Assembly (NCBI GenBank): GCA_030681645.1
Contig: JAUXRX010000009.1
Span: 326,918 to 390,917 of the forward strand
Reading direction: 5' to 3'
Length of the DNA stretch: 64,000 nt
Origin: Archangium sp.
Lineage (GTDB): Bacteria > Myxococcota > Myxococcia > Myxococcales > Myxococcaceae
A program made the position numbers and the translations under genes. The notes below the pieces were generated by a model. The model was not told the DNA's origin and made no database searches. It was given only the letters and a program-made list of their open reading frames with translations. Shown here in pieces: positions 8,007-16,035 of this stretch; position 1 is the first letter of the stretch; every line of letters begins with the position of its first letter.

Positions 8007-8095
8007 CCCGATCCCGAAGCCGATCGCGATCCCGATCCCGATCGCGTACCCGAAACCGTGGTTCCGAAACCGCGCCCCGAAACCGCGCCCCGGTT
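8007..8095. repeat. Degenerate CCGATC/CCGAAA tract
   Basis: An intergenic stretch made of short, imperfect units (CCCGATC, GCGATC, CCGAAACCG) with no coding appearance. A second tract of the same style lies at 29206-29300. The function is unknown. Possible roles are replication slippage, DNA structure or transcript ends. Confidence 0.7.
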
Positions 8096-8106
8096 TGCCC
8101 TCCTCT

Positions 8107-8838
8107 TCACGCCGGCGTCTTCGCGAGCACCGCCTCCGCGCTCCTCCTCCACCCGAACCCATCCCCAAGATCCCCTCTCTCCTTCGCCTCCGCCCTCGCA
8201 AGGTGCAGCGGCCCGGGCACCGTCGCGTACGGAATCCCTCTCCCGGTGATCGCCTCGGGGTGCTGCCGGAAGAACGCCTCCAACAACCGCAGCACGCCTG
8301 GCTCGTCCTGCGGGCCGACGTCGATCAACGCCGAGTCAGCCCGATCGAAGTCGTGCGGCGAGTTCGACACGTACAGCGAGAACCGCAGCTGGTCCGCCCA
8401 CTTGCTCGCGCACGCCTCGACCAGGGCCGGCGCCGCCTCGTACGTGACCGGAATGAACAACTTCCCGTACCCATTCCCCACCACGCACCCGCCCTGTCCG
8501 CCGTAGAGCGAGAAGCGGTGCGGGTGCAGGTTCTCCCTCGCCCGCGGCAGCCGCAGCGCGATCACGTCGTTCGCCTTCGCGTCGGCCGGCACGTACTGCC
8601 CCGGCTCGTCGACGAACACGGTGAGCTTCCCGTCGCTCACGAAGGCCCAGCCCACGCCCGGCCGCACCAGGCGGAACGACCAGTCCCACCCGGTCGCGCC
8701 CTGCGTGCACGCGGTGAGGTGCGCCACGAAGCCCGAGTCACCCGACGCGCGGTTGAGCTCCGGCCCTTCGCCGGGCCGCATCTTGAAGCGGCGCGAATGA
8801 AACCAGCGCACCTTCGGATCGCTCGAGGCGTCACTCAT
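8107..8838 (-). CDS. HopA1-like domain protein (candidate phospho-Ser/Thr lyase)
   Basis: This 243-residue protein resembles the HopA1 family, named for a Pseudomonas type III effector. Members act as the lyase half of class V lanthipeptide dehydratases, removing phosphate from phospho-Ser/Thr to give dehydro-residues. Visible family features are VIALRLPRARENL (about 92-104), KLFIPVTYEAAPALVEA (about 126-142), a strand RFSLYVSNSPHDFDRADSALIDV (152-174) and GDGFGWRRSAEAVL near the C-terminus. These line up with the usual pattern of LP-rich, YxNVxPxxAPALV, KVLxxPxxxxRxDAAVLY and SFGxHR blocks. The ATG at 8838 overlaps the stop of the upstream APH-fold kinase gene (ATGA). That pairing is exactly the kinase-plus-lyase arrangement of class V enzymes. 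No precursor peptide or LanX gene is seen. The family call rests on pattern memory; the activity is inference. Confidence 0.68.
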   Translation of the reverse strand: MSDASSDPKVRWFHSRRFKMRPGEGPELNRASGDSGFVAHLTACTQGATGWDWSFRLVRPGVGWAFVSDGKLTVFVDEPGQYVPADAKANDVIALRLPRARENLHPHRFSLYGGQGGCVVGNGYGKLFIPVTYEAAPALVEACASKWADQLRFSLYVSNSPHDFDRADSALIDVGPQDEPGVLRLLEAFFRQHPEAITGRGIPYATVPGPLHLARAEAKERGDLGDGFGWRRSAEAVLAKTPA

Positions 8839-9953
8839 CGCTTCACCTCACCCCACAGCACCGAAGGCCATTCCTTCGGCTGCCCCAGCATCTCGAGCGC
8901 GTGCTTCGCCACCCCGAGCGCCCGCGCGTCGAGCACCTGCTCGTAGTGCGTAATGCCGTACACCGAGATCAGCAGCGCCGTGCCGATCCACCGCACCACG
9001 CGCTCCTGGAAGTCCGCGTCTGGCTTGAACGTCGCTTCCCGCGCGCGCGTGTACGAGGCGATCAGCGCGTGCGCGAAGCCCTCGAGCACCGGTCGCCCCA
9101 GCACCTCGCTCCGGTGCTCCGGCGCCAGCCAGCCCAGCACGTAGTCCGACAGCAGGCTGCCCAGGTCGCGCGCGGGGTCGCCCCAGAACGAGAGCTCCCA
9201 GTCGAGGAAGACGATCGAGGTCGGGCCCTTGCCGGGCCTGGCCACCCGCAACAGGTTGGCCTGCCGCAGGTCTCCGTGGAGCAGCGCGTTCTCGCTCTCC
9301 CGCAGCTGCTGCGCCGAGAGCGCCTGCAGGCCGGTCATCGCCGGGCCGTCGGCCTGCACCCTGGCGAAGAAGTCGATGCCCGCGCCCGACAGCCGCGCGT
9401 AGAAATCGGGCCGCATGCGCAGGAAGCACTCGAGCAGATCCGACTCGTCGCGGAACGCATCGGCCAGCGCGTAGTGCGAGCGCCCCTCGCGGCTCATGCG
9501 GTGCAGAAACCCCAGCGCGTGCCCCACCTGCTCGGCCAGCCCGTCGGGGTAGTCACCCGAGCGGCGATGGAAGTGGTGCAGCGTCTCGCCGTGGTGAATC
9601 CATTCCAGGCCCAGCAGCCCGTGCGCGGGATCGAACGCGAACACGTGCGGCAGGTGCAGCGGGCTGCGCGGCGCGCGCGAGAGCGGCTCGACGCGCTCGA
9701 GCACGCTGCCCTCGCGGAGCACGCCCACGTTGCCCGGGCCGTCGGCGATCTTCACCAGCACCCGCTTCTTGCCCGTCTTCGCCTTGCACACCACGGTGCG
9801 GTTCTTCGAGGGCGGAGGCGAGGTCACCGACGGATCGCGCACCAGCCCCAGCACGGCCAGGCGGCCATCCAGCTCGGCGTCGGTGAGGGGGGCACGCATC
9901 GAAGGGAGCGCTTCTCTGCCGCGCAGCGGCCATCCCTGCAAGCATTCCCGCAA
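8835..9953 (-). CDS. APH-fold small-molecule/protein kinase paired with the HopA1-like protein
   Basis: Aminoglycoside-phosphotransferase-type kinase of 372 residues. The ATP-site Lys is in RVLVKIAD (Lys68). The catalytic loop is LLHGDLRQANLL (His226, Asp228, Asn233), and the metal-binding segment is FLDWELSFWGDPARDLG (Asp251). All key residues are present, so it should be active. In class V lanthipeptide clusters such a kinase phosphorylates Ser/Thr of a peptide and its HopA1 partner eliminates the phosphate. The overlap with the HopA1-like gene suggests the same partnership here, although antibiotic or metabolite phosphorylation cannot be excluded. The TTG start at 9953 has GAGGG just upstream; an ATG at 9899 (MRAPLTD) is the alternative and would remove 18 residues. 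It follows the SDR gene by 6 bp. Confidence 0.82.
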   Translation of the reverse strand: MRECLQGWPLRGREALPSMRAPLTDAELDGRLAVLGLVRDPSVTSPPPSKNRTVVCKAKTGKKRVLVKIADGPGNVGVLREGSVLERVEPLSRAPRSPLHLPHVFAFDPAHGLLGLEWIHHGETLHHFHRRSGDYPDGLAEQVGHALGFLHRMSREGRSHYALADAFRDESDLLECFLRMRPDFYARLSGAGIDFFARVQADGPAMTGLQALSAQQLRESENALLHGDLRQANLLRVARPGKGPTSIVFLDWELSFWGDPARDLGSLLSDYVLGWLAPEHRSEVLGRPVLEGFAHALIASYTRAREATFKPDADFQERVVRWIGTALLISVYGITHYEQVLDARALGVAKHALEMLGQPKEWPSVLWGEVKR

Positions 9954-9959
9954 AAGCCC

Positions 9960-10817
9960 TCAGCCCGGCAGGCCCAGCGTGCGCAGCCCCCAGGCGAAGA
10001 AGCGCTCGGACTTCGCCTCGTCGCGCGACTCGGGGCTCGAGGCGAGGGGCTGTTTTTCCCCCCAGAAGAGACCCGGCTGCCTGGCGACGCCCGCATCGGT
10101 GGCCATGAACACGAAGCTGTCCACCGCCTCGGCGGGACTGCGGGCGAACGGCATGTGGGCCAGGACGTGCGTCATCAGGAACCGCTGGAAGCCCTGCGTC
10201 GAGGCCGCCACCGTCTCCGGCACGAAGCCCGGGCACACGGCGTGGGCGGTGCGCGCGCTGGCCGCCCAGCGGCGCGTGAAGGCCGAGGCGACCCAGAGCA
10301 CCGCGAGCTTCGAGTTCTTGTACGCCCGCTGGGGGTGGTAGCCGTGCTCGAGCTGCGGGTCGTCGAAGTCGAAGTGCACCGGCACGCCCCGGCTCCCGGG
10401 CAGGTGCAGCCGCGAGCTCACGAACACCGCCCGGCCCGAGAGCAGCGGCTCGAGGCGGTGGGTGAGGTAGAGCGGGGCGAGGGCGTTGACGGCGAGCGTT
10501 TCCTCGAGGCCGTCGACCGTGACCCTCCGGACGGGGCTCTGCTGCATCACGCCGGCGACGTGGAAGAGCACGTCGAGCGACTGCCCTGCGGCGAGCAGCG
10601 AGTCGGTCAGCGCCCTCAGCGAGGCGAGGGAGCCGAGGTCGAGGGTGAGCGCCCGCACCCGCGCCCGGGGTGAGCCGGCGCGGATCTCGTCGACCGCGCG
10701 TTCACCCGCGGCCGCGTCGCGGGCGGTGAGGAGGACTTCATGACCCGCTTCAGCCAGCTTCTGCGCGGTGAAGCGACCCAGACCGCGGCCGCCCCCCGTG
10801 AGCAGAATCACCGACAA
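9960..10817 (-). CDS. Short-chain dehydrogenase/reductase
   Basis: NAD(P)-dependent oxidoreductase of 285 residues with a Rossmann fold. The nucleotide motif is TGGGRGLGRFTA (residues 7-18). An Arg in LLTARDAA suggests NADPH preference. The NAG-like motif appears as FHVAGVM, the active-site Ser lies in FVSSRLHL, and the YxxxK pair in RAYKNSK. It resembles WW-oxidoreductase or retinol dehydrogenase-like members. The start is TTG at 10817 with GGAG upstream. It lies 3 bp after the pseudokinase gene and 6 bp before the APH-fold kinase gene, so all four are one operon. The substrate is unknown. A reductase beside a dehydratase-like pair could reduce dehydro-residues, but that is speculation. Confidence 0.87.
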   Translation of the reverse strand: MSVILLTGGGRGLGRFTAQKLAEAGHEVLLTARDAAAGERAVDEIRAGSPRARVRALTLDLGSLASLRALTDSLLAAGQSLDVLFHVAGVMQQSPVRRVTVDGLEETLAVNALAPLYLTHRLEPLLSGRAVFVSSRLHLPGSRGVPVHFDFDDPQLEHGYHPQRAYKNSKLAVLWVASAFTRRWAASARTAHAVCPGFVPETVAASTQGFQRFLMTHVLAHMPFARSPAEAVDSFVFMATDAGVARQPGLFWGEKQPLASSPESRDEAKSERFFAWGLRTLGLPG

Positions 10818-10820
10818 GGC

Positions 10821-12512
10821 TCACAGCTCCGTGCTGGGCCGCTTGAGCTCGCTGCGGGGCGCTTCGGCGCCCTCGAGGAAGTTGAAGTCAGCGGCGGCGG
10901 CAGACTTCTCGGCCGGCGGCGCCACCACGGGCTGCTCGACGGGCTCGGCAGGGGCCGCTTCGGCCGCGACCACCGGCGCCACGTCCTGGCGCGCGGGGCG
11001 CGCGGCCGGCTTCGGGGCGGGCTTCGCGATCTTCGACAGGGGCGTGAGCTCGTCGAGCACCGGCGCCAGCGCGGCCTTCTGCGCGGGCACGGCCAGCACC
11101 GCCGGCTTGACCGGGGCGGCGACGGCCTCGGGGGTGCGCGTGGCCAGCATCACCACCACGCCGATGAGCGCGAGCGCCGCGCCCATCACGCCACCGAACA
11201 CCATCCACACCCGGCGATTGTTGGCGTGGATCGCCTCGACCTCGGCCGCAGAGAGCGTCATCGCCCCATCGGCGAGCAGCTCGGGCGAGACCGACAACGA
11301 GTCGTTGAGCGCCACCGAGGGCGCGGCAGGCACCGCCGGCTTCACCTCGACCGGCGCGACGACGGGCGCCGCGACGGACTCGGCGCGGACCGCTTCGATC
11401 TCCTGCGTGGGAATGCGCACCACGTCGGGCGCGGGCTCGCTCACCTCGTCGAGCGTGTTCGCCTGCACCACGCGCGCGGGCGCGGCAGGCTCGGCCTTGA
11501 GCTCGAGCTGCGGCAGCGGGTCGGTCTCGACGGGCAGCTCGGCCGGAGTCCGTGCATCCCGAGCGGCGTCGAGGGACCTGGCCGCGGCGGCCTCGACCTG
11601 CGCGAGGGGCACCTCGCGGGTGGGCGCGCGCATCGCCTCGAGCTGCTGCTTCATCAGCGCGTCGGCGGCGGCGAGGATCTCCGGGGGCAGCCGCACGGCC
11701 TGCAGCTCGGGCACGGTGGGCAGCGAGTTCTGGGTGGGCACGTGCGCGAAGGCCTGGGCCACTTCGCCAGAGGAGGGACGCTGGGAGGCGTCGGTGGAGA
11801 TCATCCGTTCCAGCATCTTCGCCCAGCGCTCAGGCAGGGACGGCGGCACGCGCGGCACCCACTGCCCCGCGGCGATGAGGTGCACCACGCCCAGCGTCGT
11901 CGAGGCCGTCGGCAGCGGCGCGCCGGCAGACACGCAGAGGATCGCGCCCAGCGCGTACACGTCACCGGCCTGGCTGGCGCCTTCGCCCCGCGCCCGCTCG
12001 GGCGAGAGGTACGGCGCCGTCTTCACCAGGTTCTGCATCAGGCGGTTCTCACCGCGGCGATCGCTCAGGCGATTGGCGATGACCAGCGGCATGTCCCACA
12101 GGCTGGCCTTGCCACCGGACACCATCAGCACCGAGTCGCGGCTCATCTCGCCGTGCACCACGCCCTGCGCGTGCACCGTGGCCAGCGCGTCGGAAAGCTG
12201 GGCGGCGAGCTTGAGCAGGAGCTCGTTGTCGAGGCGCTCTTCACCGCGCGCCGACAGCATCTCGCCGTCGGGAAAGTCGAGAGCCACGAAGGCCGAGGTG
12301 CCCACCTGGCCGGTCTGCAGGATGCGGGGCAGCGCGTGGTGGCTGGGCAGCTTCTCGCAAGCCTTCACCGCGGCATCGCCGTTCGCGTCGAGCGGCAGCC
12401 AACGCACCGCGAGGCGATCACCCGAGACGGTGTCCTCCGCGCAGTCGAGGCGACCGATGCCGTCACAGCGGAGCGGCGCACGAATTCGAATGCGTGGGTC
12501 CAGCTCACCCAT
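10821..12512 (-). CDS. Membrane-anchored pseudokinase
   Basis: The 563-residue protein has an N-terminal Ser/Thr kinase fold (residues about 1-270) followed by a low-complexity, Pro/Glu-rich segment, one transmembrane helix (about 435-457, WMVFGGVMGAALALIGVVV) and an Ala/Pro-rich extracytoplasmic tail. The kinase motifs are eroded. The VAIK Lys is Arg (LAVRWLP), the catalytic HRDxKxxN loop reads HGEMSRDSV (about 120-128), and DFG reads WDM (139-141). It therefore probably lacks phosphotransfer activity and may bind ligands or scaffold partners. The ATG at 12512 is chosen because the kinase fold begins right after it; an upstream in-frame extension to 12599 overlaps a gene relic. It heads the operon with SDR, APH-fold kinase and HopA1-like genes. 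Confidence 0.8.
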   Translation of the reverse strand: MGELDPRIRIRAPLRCDGIGRLDCAEDTVSGDRLAVRWLPLDANGDAAVKACEKLPSHHALPRILQTGQVGTSAFVALDFPDGEMLSARGEERLDNELLLKLAAQLSDALATVHAQGVVHGEMSRDSVLMVSGGKASLWDMPLVIANRLSDRRGENRLMQNLVKTAPYLSPERARGEGASQAGDVYALGAILCVSAGAPLPTASTTLGVVHLIAAGQWVPRVPPSLPERWAKMLERMISTDASQRPSSGEVAQAFAHVPTQNSLPTVPELQAVRLPPEILAAADALMKQQLEAMRAPTREVPLAQVEAAAARSLDAARDARTPAELPVETDPLPQLELKAEPAAPARVVQANTLDEVSEPAPDVVRIPTQEIEAVRAESVAAPVVAPVEVKPAVPAAPSVALNDSLSVSPELLADGAMTLSAAEVEAIHANNRRVWMVFGGVMGAALALIGVVVMLATRTPEAVAAPVKPAVLAVPAQKAALAPVLDELTPLSKIAKPAPKPAARPARQDVAPVVAAEAAPAEPVEQPVVAPPAEKSAAAADFNFLEGAEAPRSELKRPSTEL

Positions 12513-12516
12513 GATT

Positions 12517-12627
12517 TCAGGCCCCTTTTTCAACAGTGAAGCGAGTTCGCACCGCCTCAAGAGTCCCACCCCATACCACCCGGGCGCCTGCTTGCACACC
12601 CCCTCCGGGTCACCTGAAACCGGGGGG
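12517..12627 (-). pseudogene. Relic of the C-terminal end of a propeller lipoprotein
   Basis: On the minus strand one frame reads RFQVTRRGVQAGARVVWGG, then TLEAV and a stop at 12517. This closely resembles the last residues of the intact lipoprotein encoded at 13459-16035 (GAQAGSRVVWGGSLGAIVEAR). The match is also clear at DNA level (about 12571-12625 versus 13497-13550). No longer coding region precedes it. It looks like the tail of a second, deleted copy, now serving as the 5' region of the pseudokinase gene. Confidence 0.55.
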
Positions 12628-12674
12628 TGACGATGTCATTGTGAAGTCCGGTCAGTCAGGGAACTCTCGATGGG

Positions 12675-13397
12675 ATGCGCCAGAAACGAGCCGTCGAGGA
12701 GACCCAGCTCTTCAGTGAGACCCTCGTGCCCCTGCTGGCGGATCTCGAATTCGAGCCTGCGAAGTACCCGGTGCGCCCCGCGGTGGGTGAGTTCATCCGC
12801 TGCGTGAGCCGGGCGCTCTCGCCCAGCAGGTCCCTCTTCTTCGTGATGTGGCGCAAGAAGAGCGCTGACCTCGACTTCGACTTCGTCGCCTTTGACGGAA
12901 GCGAGCGCGGGAGCCGATGGCAGCTCAGCTTCGGACTCGACGCCACGCGCACGCTCTTCGAGTACTCGCGCGTGCCGGGCATCACCCTCGCGCAACGCTT
13001 CGTGTTCTTCCGGGCGTGCCTCGTCGCCGCGCTGGACACCATCGCCCTGCGCGCACCGGAGCTGGCGCCGAACGTCGACGCGGTGCGCGCCTCGGGCCGC
13101 TGCGCTCCGTGGCTGGCCGAAGCCGCCGCCGCGTGGACGCTCAGGTTCGTGCGCGGTGACCTCGACCCGAGGGCGTTCCCCGGCCAGGTGGTGTTCCGGT
13201 CGCCTTCGATGCTCTTCATCGAGGCTGGAGGGCACCGCCACGTCTTCAAGTTCGACACCGGCCGGTGTGAAGGGGACGAGGTCCTCCTGTCCGACTGGTG
13301 GACCTCGCCCGCGGGCACCCGCGCGCCGCTGACCCTCAGGGCAGGCGAGCGCCGGTGGCGCTTCGACTTCGAAGGCAAGCTGGTCGAGGCGAGCTGA
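12675..13397 (+). CDS. Conserved-looking hypothetical protein
   Basis: This 240-residue soluble protein has a protein-like composition but no motif I recognise. There is no signal peptide or membrane segment. It contains WRKKSADLDFDFVAFDG and a C-terminal strand-rich part (VVFRSPSMLFIEAGGHRHVFKFDTGR). The ATG at 12675 has no strong ribosome site, and an ATG at 12670 is in another frame. It stands alone between the minus-strand pseudokinase operon and the convergent lipoprotein gene. A minus-strand open frame over the same region is Arg-rich and less protein-like, so the plus strand is preferred. Confidence 0.6.
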   Translation: MRQKRAVEETQLFSETLVPLLADLEFEPAKYPVRPAVGEFIRCVSRALSPSRSLFFVMWRKKSADLDFDFVAFDGSERGSRWQLSFGLDATRTLFEYSRVPGITLAQRFVFFRACLVAALDTIALRAPELAPNVDAVRASGRCAPWLAEAAAAWTLRFVRGDLDPRAFPGQVVFRSPSMLFIEAGGHRHVFKFDTGRCEGDEVLLSDWWTSPAGTRAPLTLRAGERRWRFDFEGKLVEAS

Positions 13398-13458
13398 AGG
13401 GTCAAGCGCCGGGCAAAAGACCATCGAATCCGACCCGGAACCGAAGCTGCCGAATCGC

Positions 13459-16035
13459 TCAGCGCGCCTCGACGATGGCGCCGAGCGAGCCGCCCCACAC
13501 CACCCGGGAGCCTGCCTGCGCGCCGCTGCCCAGGGCGCCTGAAACCTGGACGAGCGCCGGGCCCCACGCCGCGCCATCGAAGCGGAGGACCTCGCTGGTG
13601 CTGCCGGTGACGAAGGCCCCGTAGACTTCCTGCGGGCCGCGCACCACCAGGGAGGTGAGGCCGGCCTTGGCGGTGAGCTGGTTCCACGTTCCGGTCGCGG
13701 CGCTGAAGCTGAAGAAGAAGCCGTCGCCCGCGACGAAGGCGCCGGTCTGCGCGAGCTTCGCCGAGGTGATGGGCCGGCCCGTCAGGGGGAACGGGGGGCT
13801 CACCACGCTCCAGGTGTTGTTGGCCAGGCGCAGCACCGTGCCGTCAGCGCCCGCGGCGATGGCCACGCCCGCGGCGCAGTCGACGGTGAGCAGGTTGCTG
13901 GTGGTGGGCGAGGTGACCTGGGTGGCGGCGGTGGACGTCACCCGGTAGATGACGCCGCCGGTGCCGACCGCCCAGCCCTCGGTGTCCGACACCCGGCAGA
14001 CGGCGTTGAACACGGTGCTCGCGCGCGAGGCGACGGTGGTGAAGCCGGTGGCGGTGGCGCGCACGATGACGCCCGTGGGCGAGGCGGCCTCTTCGCCCAC
14101 CAGCAGCACGCCGAGGCCGTTGCGCGCCTCGAGGCTCTTGATCGCCCAGGTGACGGGCGGGCGGCGGAAGTCGAAGGTGCTGGCGGTGGGGCGGCGCACC
14201 ACCAGGTCTCCGTAGCGGCTGGCCAGCACCAGCGCGCCGGTGTCGTCGAGCGAGGCGCCGATGAAGTCTTCGCCCACGTCGAGCGCCTCGTTGGTGATCA
14301 CCCCGCGGCGGAAGACGTTGTTGATGCCCTGCGCGCGCCGCACCTCGGCCACCAGCACGCCGTTGGCCTCGTTGGGCGAGAGCGTCTCTTCACCGAAGTA
14401 CGTCTCGAGCACCTCGTTCGCGGTCACGCTGAAGCTCGCGTTGCGGGCGAGGCGGTAGAGGCTGCCCTGGCCGCTGGTGTTCGCGTCGGGATCGCGCGAC
14501 GAGGTGAGCACGAAGACGTCGCGGCCCAGGTTCACCGCCTGCGCGGTGATGCCCACGATGCCGTCGCCGGTGAGCGCGGGCGAAGGCGTGACGCCGCTGA
14601 AGGCGCCCACGTTCGAGTGGGTGTCGAGGCTGTCGTCGGCGCTGCCCACCATGGCCAGCGAGCTCAGGTCCGAGGCGACGTCGAAGGCGCCGCCCACCGC
14701 GGTGAAGCCCGGCGCGCCGGGCTGCTGGTGCACCACGAAGGTGGGGGTGCCGCCCGAGGCGAAGCGATAGCCCACGCACTGCGCGCGGGTGCCTGCCCCG
14801 CAGCTGCCGACGATGCGCTCGCGCAGCGACTCGTCGAGGAAGGCGCTGGTGATGCTGTAGGCGCCGAAGCCGCCGGGCAGAGCGCCGTTCGCCCAGGTGC
14901 CCCCGCGCTGGCGCCACCAGTCACCCGTTTCCGAAGCGATGAGCACCTCGCCCAGGTCGCGGCCGCTGACGGCCACGAGGTTGGCGTTGCCCGAGCCCGA
15001 GAGCGGGAGGTCGACGACCTGGTTCGCGGCGGCCGCGGGGCGCACGGTGAGCGCGGTGCGGCTCGCGCCCACCGCGACGGCCACGGTGCCGGTGATGAAG
15101 GCGACCTTGTTGAGGTTGTTGTTGGTCTGCGTCTGCAGCTCGGTCCACATCGAGCCGTCCCAGCGCGCGAGCCTGCCGCCGTTGCCCACCGCGAGCGCGG
15201 AGTTGCCCGACGAGCCCGGGGCCACGTCGATGCCGTTGACGGCGAAGCGCAGCCGGGGCCCGGTCTGCGAGAACGCGAGGCTGCCGGTGAGGCACTGGCC
15301 CAGCGCGCAGCCGTTCGGGCACGCGCTGTCGCTGGAAGCGTAGGTGCACGCGCCGGTGCCGGGATCGCAGGTGCCCGGGCTGGAGAAGGTGCGGCGGGCG
15401 GTGTTCACGCAGGTGGCGGCGGGCGGGGTGGTGCACACCACGCCCATCGACTGGCACAGGTCGACGCCCTTGCACCGCGCGGCATCGCAGCCGTTGGCGC
15501 AAGTGATGTCGGTGCTGGTGTAGCTGCAGCCGCCCGCGCCGCAGGTGCCCGTCTGCGCGAACGTGCGCAGGGTCACGGTGTCGGTGCAGGCGGCCTGCGG
15601 AGGCGTCACGCACGCCACGCCCGCGCAGGGATCGGCGCAGGCGCCATCGGCGCAGCCACCGGCGCAGGTGGTGTCGACGGGGGCGTACTGGCACTGCCCG
15701 GCCACGCAGCTGCCCGCGAAGGTGCGCAGCGAGGTGCCGCTCACGCAGGTCGAGGTGGGCGGGGTGGTGCAGGTCACCGTGGCGCAGGACGGATCGGCGG
15801 TGGCCGCGCGGCACACGCCGTCGCGGCACACGTAGCTCGAGGGGCACACGTTCCCCACGTCGCAGCGGTAGCCATCGGGGTCGATCTGCACGCTCGCGTC
15901 GCAGCCCGCGACGAAGAGCAGCGCGAGGATTGCCCGGGAGTGCAGCCGGTCCAGCGGCACGCTGGGCGAGCGCAGCTGGAGCGAAGCGGAAGATGCGCCG
16001 AGGCGGAGCGACCCAGCAAACCGGGAGAGGCTCAC
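13459..16035 (-). CDS. Cys-rich, propeller-containing lipoprotein
   Basis: The 858-residue secreted protein has a hydrophobic segment ending in a lipobox (ALLFVAGC, Cys about residue 45). Residues about 55-250 hold several repeats of paired cysteines (VTCTTPPTSTCVSG, VACVTPPQAACTD, VVCTTPPAATCVN). A long strand-rich region follows, with blade-like repeats (AVGNGGRLARWDGSMW, AVGTGGVIYRVTS, AAGADGTVLRLANNTW), like a beta-propeller. This mix of Cys repeats and propeller is typical of myxobacterial surface lipoproteins of unknown role. The ATG at 16035 overlaps the upstream stop (ATGA). A GTG at 15960 would give a more ordinary 20-residue signal peptide and is a real alternative. It follows the TPR/PEGA gene in one operon. 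Confidence 0.8.
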   Translation of the reverse strand: MSLSRFAGSLRLGASSASLQLRSPSVPLDRLHSRAILALLFVAGCDASVQIDPDGYRCDVGNVCPSSYVCRDGVCRAATADPSCATVTCTTPPTSTCVSGTSLRTFAGSCVAGQCQYAPVDTTCAGGCADGACADPCAGVACVTPPQAACTDTVTLRTFAQTGTCGAGGCSYTSTDITCANGCDAARCKGVDLCQSMGVVCTTPPAATCVNTARRTFSSPGTCDPGTGACTYASSDSACPNGCALGQCLTGSLAFSQTGPRLRFAVNGIDVAPGSSGNSALAVGNGGRLARWDGSMWTELQTQTNNNLNKVAFITGTVAVAVGASRTALTVRPAAAANQVVDLPLSGSGNANLVAVSGRDLGEVLIASETGDWWRQRGGTWANGALPGGFGAYSITSAFLDESLRERIVGSCGAGTRAQCVGYRFASGGTPTFVVHQQPGAPGFTAVGGAFDVASDLSSLAMVGSADDSLDTHSNVGAFSGVTPSPALTGDGIVGITAQAVNLGRDVFVLTSSRDPDANTSGQGSLYRLARNASFSVTANEVLETYFGEETLSPNEANGVLVAEVRRAQGINNVFRRGVITNEALDVGEDFIGASLDDTGALVLASRYGDLVVRRPTASTFDFRRPPVTWAIKSLEARNGLGVLLVGEEAASPTGVIVRATATGFTTVASRASTVFNAVCRVSDTEGWAVGTGGVIYRVTSTAATQVTSPTTSNLLTVDCAAGVAIAAGADGTVLRLANNTWSVVSPPFPLTGRPITSAKLAQTGAFVAGDGFFFSFSAATGTWNQLTAKAGLTSLVVRGPQEVYGAFVTGSTSEVLRFDGAAWGPALVQVSGALGSGAQAGSRVVWGGSLGAIVEAR

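Noticed and set aside
7990..8040. GCGATCG-rich stretch considered as the HIP1 palindrome (GCGATCGC) of cyanobacteria.
   Set aside because: The exact octamer is not repeated; the tract is better described as degenerate CCGATC/CCGAAA units.
10740..12630. Two plus-strand frames of about 600 codons opposite the pseudokinase gene.
   Set aside because: The minus-strand protein has a recognisable kinase fold, membrane helix and operon spacing. The plus-strand frames have biased composition only.
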